Of a DNA stretch of 6,482 nucleotides, positions 1 to 4,584 are shown in pieces; within the stretch, counting starts at the first letter, position 1, and each line of letters starts with the position of its first letter. The notes beneath the pieces were generated by a model. That model saw only the letters and a program-made list of their open reading frames with translations, ran no database searches and was not told the origin of the DNA. Source of the DNA: an uncultured bacterium (GTDB taxonomy: Bacteria; Bacteroidota; Bacteroidia; Bacteroidales; JACABE01); the NCBI GenBank assembly GCA_903911455.1, contig CAIWDQ010000116.1:1-6482 (forward strand). Reading direction: 5' to 3'. Both the position numbers and the translations under genes were made by a program.

Positions 1-73
1 AGCTTGTCAGGATATTTTTCAAATATTCCATCAATAATAGTAAATTTGGAGTGAAAAACCTTCCAAAAAACAT
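1..73 (-). CDS. Divergent gene of unknown function, N-terminal fragment cut by the window edge
   Basis: Reading leftward from the ATG at 73-71, an open frame of 24 complete codons runs off the left edge. The peptide begins MFFGRFFTPNLLLLMEYL and is hydrophobic, which could be the start of a membrane segment or of a signal anchor. The start is supported by a strong GGGAGG Shine-Dalgarno sequence on the minus strand at 86-81, seven bases before the ATG, and by an in-frame TAA a few codons upstream that rules out a much longer N-terminus. The only in-frame alternative in between is a TTG. I do not recognise the protein. The gene is divergent from mraZ and shares the 279-base intergenic region with it. 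Because only 24 codons are visible, a chance open frame remains possible; the good ribosome binding site in such AT-rich DNA is the main argument that it is real. Confidence 0.55.
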   Translation of the reverse strand, partial: MFFGRFFTPNLLLLMEYLKNILTS

Positions 74-80
74 AAAAATA

Positions 81-86
81 CCTCCC
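81..86 (-). promoter_or_regulatory. Shine-Dalgarno site of the divergent gene
   Basis: On the minus strand this reads GGGAGG, complementary to the 3' end of 16S rRNA, and it lies seven bases before the ATG at 73-71. It is one of the few GC-rich hexamers in this intergenic region, and it decides the start of the leftward gene. Confidence 0.55.
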
Positions 87-92
87 AAATAG

Positions 93-118
93 TGTTAATA
101 AATCAAAAGTTATTAACA
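93..118. repeat. Perfect 9-bp inverted repeat, operator-like
   Basis: TGTTAATAA (93-101) and TTATTAACA (110-118) are perfect reverse complements separated by 8 bases. The repeat starts 20 bases upstream of the leftward gene's ATG and just upstream of its Shine-Dalgarno site, so it could be a binding site for a dimeric regulator or a hairpin in that gene's leader. The stem is almost all A/T and no T-run follows on either strand, so an intrinsic terminator is unlikely. The function is inferred from position only. An 11-mer that includes the right arm, TTATTAACAAT, recurs at 283-293 inside the mraZ control region. Confidence 0.45.
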
Positions 119-143
119 ATATAACGAAAATCTTCATTAGTAT

Positions 144-151
144 CAAAAATA
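144..151 (-). promoter_or_regulatory. Possible -7 element for the divergent gene
   Basis: On the minus strand this reads TATTTTTG, which fits the Bacteroidota -7 consensus TAnnTTTG. It would start transcription about 60 bases before the ATG at 73, placing the 93-118 inverted repeat in the leader. I see no good TTTG or TTG at the expected distance upstream, and such A/T motifs arise easily by chance in this composition, so support is weak. Confidence 0.25.
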
Positions 152-164
152 AATTAAAAGCATA

Positions 165-211
165 ATATGATGTTTTATCATATGTATGTATCTGATATAT
201 TGATGATAAAA
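165..211. repeat. Overlapping AT-rich inverted repeats with two alternative pairings
   Basis: Two perfect inverted repeats share a segment. ATATGAT (165-171) pairs with ATCATAT (177-183) across a 5-base loop, and TTTTATCAT (173-181) pairs with ATGATAAAA (203-211) across 21 bases. The two pairings are mutually exclusive because they share 177-181. The stems hold very few G/C pairs and would be weak as RNA. They lie in the middle of the divergent intergenic region, upstream of the mraZ promoter. Binding of a regulator is possible, but no function can be assigned. Confidence 0.3.
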
Positions 212-254
212 TATTTGTAACCTTTTTTTTATTTATAAGTATAAGAAAATAAAC

Positions 255-329
255 TGGGATTTTTTGGAATTTTATGGATTATTTATTAACAATTTGGTTT
301 TTTATGGGATTTTTGTAGTATCTTTGGAA
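255..329 (+). promoter_or_regulatory. Probable MraZ operator: six TGG boxes phased at 10 bp
   Basis: TGG trinucleotides begin at 255 (TGGGA), 265 (TGGAA), 275 (TGGAT), 295 (TGGTT), 305 (TGGGA) and 325 (TGGAA). All are on the same strand and all are spaced by exact multiples of 10 bp, with slots 285 and 315 empty. These are the only TGG trinucleotides on this strand between 121 and the mraZ start codon. E. coli MraZ is known to bind TGGGN direct repeats separated by 5 bases, which is the same 10-bp period, upstream of its own gene. The array lies directly upstream of mraZ here, so autoregulation by MraZ is the simplest reading. Boxes 295 and 325 overlap the predicted -33 and -7 promoter elements, so binding should block RNA polymerase. 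A 15-bp near-repeat (263-277 and 293-307, 13 of 15 identical) adds a 30-bp period. The binding protein is inferred. Confidence 0.7.
293..326 (+). promoter_or_regulatory. mraZ / dcw operon promoter, Bacteroidota type
   Basis: TATCTTTG at 319-326 matches the Bacteroidota primary sigma factor -7 consensus TAnnTTTG. A TTTG at 293-296 serves as the -33 element with a 22-base spacer, close to the usual distance. Transcription would start around 331-336, giving a leader of about 20 bases that just includes the AGGAG site at 339-343. No competing TAnnTTTG lies between this site and mraZ. The promoter is predicted from the motif, not shown by data. Confidence 0.6.
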
Positions 330-338
330 ACTAAATTC

Positions 339-343
339 AGGAG
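339..343 (+). promoter_or_regulatory. Shine-Dalgarno site of mraZ
   Basis: AGGAG sits 9 bases before the ATG at 353, followed by an A-rich spacer. It fixes the mraZ start. It is notable because rsmH, ftsI, murE and mraY in this window have no comparable site. Confidence 0.7.
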
Positions 344-352
344 CAAAAAAAA

Positions 353-808
353 ATGGCTACTATAACTGGTAAAGAATATTGTACGGTTGATCAAACAGGC
401 AGGTTTAAATTCCCTGTCGGTTTGAAAAAACAACTTATCGGAAATCTTGAGGAAGGATTTGTGATAAGGGAAAGCATATTTGACCACTGTTTAGAGCTAT
501 ATACTCTTAGTGAGTGGGAGAAAGTTCTTGAGAAAGTTAAAAAGCTAAATCCAAACAACATTAAACATCGTCCATTAATACGTAAGTTCTCCGAAGGGAA
601 TAAAGTGTTTCTGGATAACAACGACAGGTTAATGATCCCGGGTGATTTAAAAAAGGCTAAGAACATAGACAAAGACATCGTCTTAAATCCATTCTCAGGG
701 TGGATTGAGATTTGGAGTGTTGAAAAGTATGTTGAGCACGAAAAGAATTTAGATATTAACTTTCCAGAACTTGCAAATGAATTATTAGGAAACAACGATA
801 ATGAATAA
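353..808 (+). CDS. mraZ: Transcriptional regulator MraZ
   Basis: MraZ is a DNA-binding regulator of the dcw cluster, with two tandem AbrB/SpoVT-like half domains, that assembles into a ring-shaped oligomer. The 151 residues are normal for the family. The first half carries the DxxGR loop at 13-17 followed by a conserved Pro at 21; Arg17 aligns with E. coli Arg15, which is needed for DNA binding. The segment LELYTLSEWEKV (47-58) matches the family's LLLYPLPEWE region. The second half has the matching loop D88-N-N-D-R92 before Pro96; here the usual Gly is Asp91, a change from the E. coli pattern. The C-terminus is short and acidic. It is the first gene of the operon, preceded by AGGAG at 339-343 and by a phased TGG box array that it probably binds to repress itself and the genes behind it. 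The rsmH start follows after 13 bases. Confidence 0.95.
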   Translation: MATITGKEYCTVDQTGRFKFPVGLKKQLIGNLEEGFVIRESIFDHCLELYTLSEWEKVLEKVKKLNPNNIKHRPLIRKFSEGNKVFLDNNDRLMIPGDLKKAKNIDKDIVLNPFSGWIEIWSVEKYVEHEKNLDINFPELANELLGNNDNE

Positions 809-821
809 CTAATAAATACAG

Positions 822-1727
822 ATGTATCATAATCCGGTATTACTGAAAGAGAGCATCAATGGCTTGTTGATTCAACAAGCTGGTATTTATGTGGACGCTA
901 CTTACGGTGGCGGTGGTCATTCAAAAGAAATATTAAGTCGCTTAGGCGAAAACGGTACACTCCTCGCATTTGATCAGGATGATGACGCTATTAATAACAA
1001 AGTTGATGACGAAAGACTTATCCTTATAAATCAAAACTTCAGATATCTAAAAAACTTCCTGAAATTATACAACACCTATCCGGTTGATGGTATTTTAGCT
1101 GATCTTGGCATATCATCGCATCAGATTGACATTCCTGAACGTGGTTTCTCAACCCGCTTTGATGGTGAACTTGATTTGCGCATGAACCAAAATCAATTGA
1201 AATCAGCCAAAGAAGTTATTAATACTTATTCTGAAACTGAACTAAAATTAATATTTCAGAACTATGGCGAAATATCAAACTCCGGAAAACTTGCAAAAAC
1301 AATTGTAGAACAACGTGAGAAGGAAGCAATTTTAACAACAGTTCAACTTAAGAAAGCAATAAGCAGCTGTATACCTGCTAACTTTGAACACAAATACCTG
1401 CCTGTGGTATTTCAGGCATTAAGGATAGAAGTTAATGAGGAACTTGAATCCTTAAAAGAATTCCTGCTTCAAACTACACAAGCTCTCAAAATAGGAGGGA
1501 GATTGGTGATAATATCATATCATTCGCTGGAAGATAGATTGGTGAAGAACTTTATTAAGTCGGGAAACTTTGAAGGTGAAGTAGAGAAAGACTTCTTTGG
1601 GAACATCAAAACCCCTTTCAAGCAAATAAGCAAAAAACCTATTACCCCGGATGAAAATGAACTTAAAAGCAATAATCGTTCGCGTAGTGCTAAAATGAGA
1701 ATAGCAGAAAGGATTAATAATGAGTAA
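822..1727 (+). CDS. rsmH: 16S rRNA (cytosine(1402)-N(4))-methyltransferase RsmH
   Basis: RsmH (formerly MraW) uses S-adenosylmethionine to methylate N4 of C1402 in the decoding centre of 16S rRNA, in the cytoplasm. At 301 residues it is close to the E. coli protein. Visible family motifs are HNPVLLKE (3-10) at the N-terminus; the SAM-binding loop DATYGGGGHS (25-34); the acidic FDQD (50-53); DGILADLGISS (89-99); the signature GFSTRFDGELDLRM (108-121); FQALRIEVNEEL (197-208); SYHSLEDR (232-239); and the basic C-terminal signature NNRSRSAKMR (284-293). No key motif is missing. The start at 822 leaves 13 bases after mraZ, has no Shine-Dalgarno sequence, and places HNPVLL at the usual N-terminal position. 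The last 8 bases overlap ftsL, so translation of the two is probably coupled. Confidence 0.97.
   Translation: MYHNPVLLKESINGLLIQQAGIYVDATYGGGGHSKEILSRLGENGTLLAFDQDDDAINNKVDDERLILINQNFRYLKNFLKLYNTYPVDGILADLGISSHQIDIPERGFSTRFDGELDLRMNQNQLKSAKEVINTYSETELKLIFQNYGEISNSGKLAKTIVEQREKEAILTTVQLKKAISSCIPANFEHKYLPVVFQALRIEVNEELESLKEFLLQTTQALKIGGRLVIISYHSLEDRLVKNFIKSGNFEGEVEKDFFGNIKTPFKQISKKPITPDENELKSNNRSRSAKMRIAERINNE
1709..1713 (+). promoter_or_regulatory. Shine-Dalgarno site of the ftsL-like gene, inside rsmH
   Basis: AAGGA lies 6 bases before the ATG at 1720 and is embedded in the final codons of rsmH. With the 8-base overlap it supports the 1720 start and suggests re-initiation by ribosomes that finish rsmH. 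Confidence 0.5.
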
Positions 1728-2148
1728 GAATCAATTAATAGAACCGATACAGGAAGAAGTTAAGGAAAAGACTGTAAAGAAGACTAAGACTCCGAAAGAA
1801 AAGTCAAGTAAGAAGTCATCACCTATCTTTAGAGGACTTGGAGAAGGTATTGACGCTATAAGAACAGGATCAATATTTACACACAAAAGAGTTATTCAGG
1901 CATTGCCATTGATTCTATTTATAACAGCATTATTTATTATCTACATCTGGAACAGCTATATGGCAGATAAAAAAATACGTGAGATCTCTAAAATAAAGAA
2001 AGAACTTAAAGAATACAGGTCAGAACATATTACAACCAGAGCAGAAGTAATGTTCAGCACCAAACAATCAGAGATAGCTAGAAGATTAGATAGTACAGGC
2101 ATCAAAGAATCAGTGGTTCCGCCACAGAAAATCTTTATTAAAGAATAA
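1720..2148 (+). CDS. ftsL: FtsL-like cell division membrane protein (Bacteroidota type)
   Basis: This is a small single-pass inner-membrane protein of 142 residues in the position where ftsL always sits, between rsmH and ftsI. FtsL, with FtsB and FtsQ, activates the septal synthases FtsW and FtsI. Sequence features in order are a cytoplasmic N-terminus rich in lysine (nine Lys between residues 15 and 32); one hydrophobic helix at about 58-77; then a charged periplasmic segment at about 83-110 that looks like a short coiled coil; and the C-terminal stretch IARRLDSTGIKES (119-131) followed by a Pro-Pro, which resembles the end of FtsL proteins. The start overlaps rsmH by 8 bases and has an AAGGA site. 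Sequence similarity to proteobacterial FtsL is low, so the call rests on topology, size and gene order. The N-terminal region is longer than in E. coli FtsL, which has only a short cytoplasmic tail. ftsI follows after 26 bases. Confidence 0.85.
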   Translation: MSKNQLIEPIQEEVKEKTVKKTKTPKEKSSKKSSPIFRGLGEGIDAIRTGSIFTHKRVIQALPLILFITALFIIYIWNSYMADKKIREISKIKKELKEYRSEHITTRAEVMFSTKQSEIARRLDSTGIKESVVPPQKIFIKE

Positions 2149-2174
2149 TTTTAAAGCAATAAACTAATACGATA

Positions 2175-4577
2175 ATGGAAAACAGAAAGGACATAATTTG
2201 GAGGATACGGCTTATATATATAGCTGTATCACTGTTTGCCCTTGTCATTATTTTCAGGATTGTGAAGATACAGTTTATTGATGGTGATATGTGGCGTAGT
2301 AGAGCCGAAAATCTAACTCTACGTTACGAAAATGTAGAAGCGATCAGAGGAAATATCATCTCTTCAGACTCTAATTTGCTTGCAACATCAGTACCTATCT
2401 TTGATGTTAAGATTGACATGAGCGAAGATGTAATTGATGAAGATACTCTAAATCTTTATTTACCGGCTCTTGCCGATAGTTTATCAAGGATATTCCCCGA
2501 AAAATCAAGAGCAGAATATAAGAATTATTTGCTTAATGGTAGAGATAAAGATAAGCATGATCTATTGCTTCATAAAAACATAGACTATCATCAGCTAAAA
2601 CGTCTCAGAACTTTCCCAATACTAAAAAAAGGAAGGTTTAAAGGAGGTTTTATTGTTGATGAAAAGGACAATCGCTTCATGCCTTTCAAAATGCTTGCAA
2701 GTAGAACTATTGGGTACAAGAAAATTGAAGAAAACCTATATGTTGGTTTAGAAGGTGCCTATAGTAAGGAACTTGAAGGCGTAAGCGGACAACGTTTGAT
2801 GCGGAAAATTGCAAATGGTATCTGGCGTCCGGTAGAAAACAACAATCAGATAGAACCTGAGAATGGCAAGGATATAATCACGACTATTGATATTAATATT
2901 CAGGATGTAGCTGAGCATGCTTTAATGAAATGCCTTGATTCTAATAATGCTGACCATGGTTGCGCAATATTGATGGAAGTTAAAACAGGCTATGTAAAAG
3001 CTATTGCTAATCTTAAGAAAAGGAAAGATGGGTCGTTTGGTGAGGATATAAATTATGCAATATGGGAAAGTGCTGAGCCGGGTTCTACATTTAAATTAGC
3101 TTCCTTAATTGCTGTTTTGGAAGAAGGCAAATATGACACAAACGAAATAGTACCAACAGGAAAATGTCAATATGCTAATCGTGAAATGATAGATTCACAC
3201 GAAGAAGGTTATGGAAGAGTTTCGGTTGCAAAGGCTTTTATAGTATCGTCAAATGTGGGCATCTCTCAGATAGCGTATAAGACATTTTATGACAACCCAC
3301 AGAAATTTATTGACAGACTTTATGCCATGTCAATAAATAAACTATTAAGTGTGGAACTTAAAGGTGAAGGAGCACCATATATAAAAGATACGAAGGATCC
3401 AACATGGTCAAAGACTTCTTTACCATGGATGTCTATAGGATACGAATTGCAGATTACTCCATTACAAACATTAACTTTATATAATGCTGTTGCAAATGAT
3501 GGTGTAATGGTAAAGCCATTATTTGTCAAAGAAATCCGTCAGACAGGTAAACTTATCAAAGAAAACGAACCGGTAGTTATTAATAAAGCGATATGTTCTA
3601 AAGAAACAGTTAAAAAAGTAAGAAGATTACTTGAAGAAGTAGTAGAACATGGTACTGCCAAAAACTTATTTAACTCAGTTTATAAAATTGCAGGGAAAAC
3701 AGGGACAGCTCAGTTGGATTATAAAAAAGCAGATCAGCAAATGACCTATAAAGCATCGTTTGTAGGGTATTTCCCAGCTGATAATCCTAAATATTCATGC
3801 ATTGTAATAATAAATAACCCTTCAAAAGGGAAATATTATGGAGGAGCAGTAGCTGCACCTGTATTTAAAGAAATTGCAGATAAAGTGTTTGCGACACAAC
3901 TTAATATTCGTCAGGAAGAAAAGAAAGTAATAAACAGACAGATACCATTTGTAAATTCAGGCAATCAAAAAGATATTAATACAATTTTTACTAAACTTAG
4001 CTTCCCTGCTTATACTGGTAGTCCTGAAACAGATTGGATTGATGGATATAGGAAAGATTCTATTGTAACCTACAAAGCAAAGGTATTAAAGCCAAACACT
4101 ATACCCGAAACCTCAGGTATGGGAGTAAAAGATGCAGTTTATATTCTTGAGAAATGTGGTTTAAAAGTAAGTTTAGTAGGTAAAGGTCCTGTTGAGAGTC
4201 AATCTATTCCTTCTGGAAATCCAATTGTAAAAGGACAACTGATTACACTATATTTAAAGAACCGTCCTGTTGAAAAGCAAATCTTAACTAAAGTAATTTC
4301 AACCGATTCAACTAAAACAGTTAAGAAGGATGATACTATAAAAAAAGTTAAAGAAAAGAAAGCTGAATCACCAAAAGCTAAGGTCATAGTAGCTAAGAAG
4401 GAATCTCTTAAAACAATGCTTAAATCTAAAACAACTGAAAAAGCTAAACCAACTAAAAAGAAAGAGAAAGCCAAAGTAGATCCTAAAAAGAAGACAGATA
4501 CTAAAGATAAAGCAAAAAAGAAAACTACTGATACTAAAGCTAAGTCAGATAAGAAAAAAAAGGAAAAATCAAATTAA
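2175..4577 (+). CDS. ftsI: Septal peptidoglycan D,D-transpeptidase FtsI (class B penicillin-binding protein, PBP3) with PASTA domain and lysine-rich tail
   Basis: FtsI cross-links peptidoglycan stem peptides at the division septum, acting in the periplasm with FtsW. The 800-residue protein has a short cytoplasmic N-terminus, one membrane anchor at about 11-31, a PBP dimerisation domain at roughly 50-220 (RGNIISSDSNLLATS at 58-72), and a transpeptidase domain at roughly 235-570. All three catalytic motifs are present: SxxK as S304-T-F-K307 (acylated Ser304) in EPGSTFK, SSN at 358-360, and KTG at 508-510 in AGKTGTAQ. One PASTA domain follows at about 634-697, including GMGVKDAVYILEKCGLKV and the V-x-x-Q-x-x-P-x-G pattern. 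The last 100 residues are a low-complexity lysine-rich tail, unusual for FtsI and absent from the E. coli protein (588 residues). No Shine-Dalgarno sequence precedes the ATG; an anchor beginning about 10 residues in supports this start. murE starts 7 bases after the stop. Confidence 0.96.
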   Translation: MENRKDIIWRIRLIYIAVSLFALVIIFRIVKIQFIDGDMWRSRAENLTLRYENVEAIRGNIISSDSNLLATSVPIFDVKIDMSEDVIDEDTLNLYLPALADSLSRIFPEKSRAEYKNYLLNGRDKDKHDLLLHKNIDYHQLKRLRTFPILKKGRFKGGFIVDEKDNRFMPFKMLASRTIGYKKIEENLYVGLEGAYSKELEGVSGQRLMRKIANGIWRPVENNNQIEPENGKDIITTIDINIQDVAEHALMKCLDSNNADHGCAILMEVKTGYVKAIANLKKRKDGSFGEDINYAIWESAEPGSTFKLASLIAVLEEGKYDTNEIVPTGKCQYANREMIDSHEEGYGRVSVAKAFIVSSNVGISQIAYKTFYDNPQKFIDRLYAMSINKLLSVELKGEGAPYIKDTKDPTWSKTSLPWMSIGYELQITPLQTLTLYNAVANDGVMVKPLFVKEIRQTGKLIKENEPVVINKAICSKETVKKVRRLLEEVVEHGTAKNLFNSVYKIAGKTGTAQLDYKKADQQMTYKASFVGYFPADNPKYSCIVIINNPSKGKYYGGAVAAPVFKEIADKVFATQLNIRQEEKKVINRQIPFVNSGNQKDINTIFTKLSFPAYTGSPETDWIDGYRKDSIVTYKAKVLKPNTIPETSGMGVKDAVYILEKCGLKVSLVGKGPVESQSIPSGNPIVKGQLITLYLKNRPVEKQILTKVISTDSTKTVKKDDTIKKVKEKKAESPKAKVIVAKKESLKTMLKSKTTEKAKPTKKKEKAKVDPKKKTDTKDKAKKKTTDTKAKSDKKKKEKSN
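4275..4574 (+). other. Lysine-rich low-complexity tail of FtsI
   Basis: These codons encode residues 701-800 of FtsI. By my count they contain 39 Lys, no Arg, 14 Asp or Glu, and no aromatic residue, giving a net charge near +25; Thr, Ser and Ala make up much of the rest. Two adjacent 10-residue units, KKKTDTKDKA (771-780) and KKKTTDTKAK (781-790), look like a small tandem duplication at DNA positions 4485-4514 and 4515-4544. By topology the tail lies in the periplasm, after the PASTA domain. It is probably disordered and could bind anionic wall or membrane polymers, but that is inference. Confidence 0.85.
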
Positions 4578-4584
4578 GAATTAA

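Noticed and set aside
41..48. TAAATTTG on the plus strand as a second promoter
   Set aside because: It fits TAnnTTTG but has no TTTG or TTG at a suitable distance upstream, lies inside the leftward gene and is about 300 bases from mraZ.
1..92. Plus-strand frames open at the left edge considered as the end of an upstream gene
   Set aside because: They stop at 54, about 37 and 92 in the three frames. None shows protein-like character, and the leftward frame with its Shine-Dalgarno site is a better explanation.
223..230. Run of eight T considered as a terminator
   Set aside because: No GC-containing hairpin precedes it on the plus strand, and no upstream plus-strand gene needs termination here.
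255..329. Short regular repeats considered as a CRISPR array
   Set aside because: The repeat core is only 3-5 bases on a 10-bp period with T-rich spacers; it fits an operator and not repeat-spacer units.
302..487. Minus-strand open frame of 61 codons across the mraZ promoter and start
   Set aside because: It overlaps the mraZ promoter and coding start, has no recognisable protein character, and is explained as antisense to mraZ.
391..795. Minus-strand open frame of 134 codons inside mraZ
   Set aside because: It is entirely antisense to a clearly recognisable mraZ. The Ser/Phe/Leu-rich composition is what the reverse strand of Lys/Glu-rich coding sequence gives.
3320..3529. Minus-strand open frame inside the transpeptidase domain of ftsI
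   Set aside because: Antisense to conserved FtsI codons, with no ribosome binding site or family motifs noticed.
4199..4474. Hydrophobic minus-strand open frame resembling a membrane protein
   Set aside because: The Phe/Leu/Ser-rich peptide is the mirror of the Lys-codon-rich tail of ftsI, whose AAA/AAG codons read as TTT/CTT in reverse.
4554..4561. Run of eight A near the end of ftsI considered as a programmed slippage site producing an FtsI-MurE fusion
   Set aside because: In the murE frame a TAA at 4582-4584 lies directly before the murE ATG, so slippage cannot fuse the proteins; A-runs are expected in Lys codons here.
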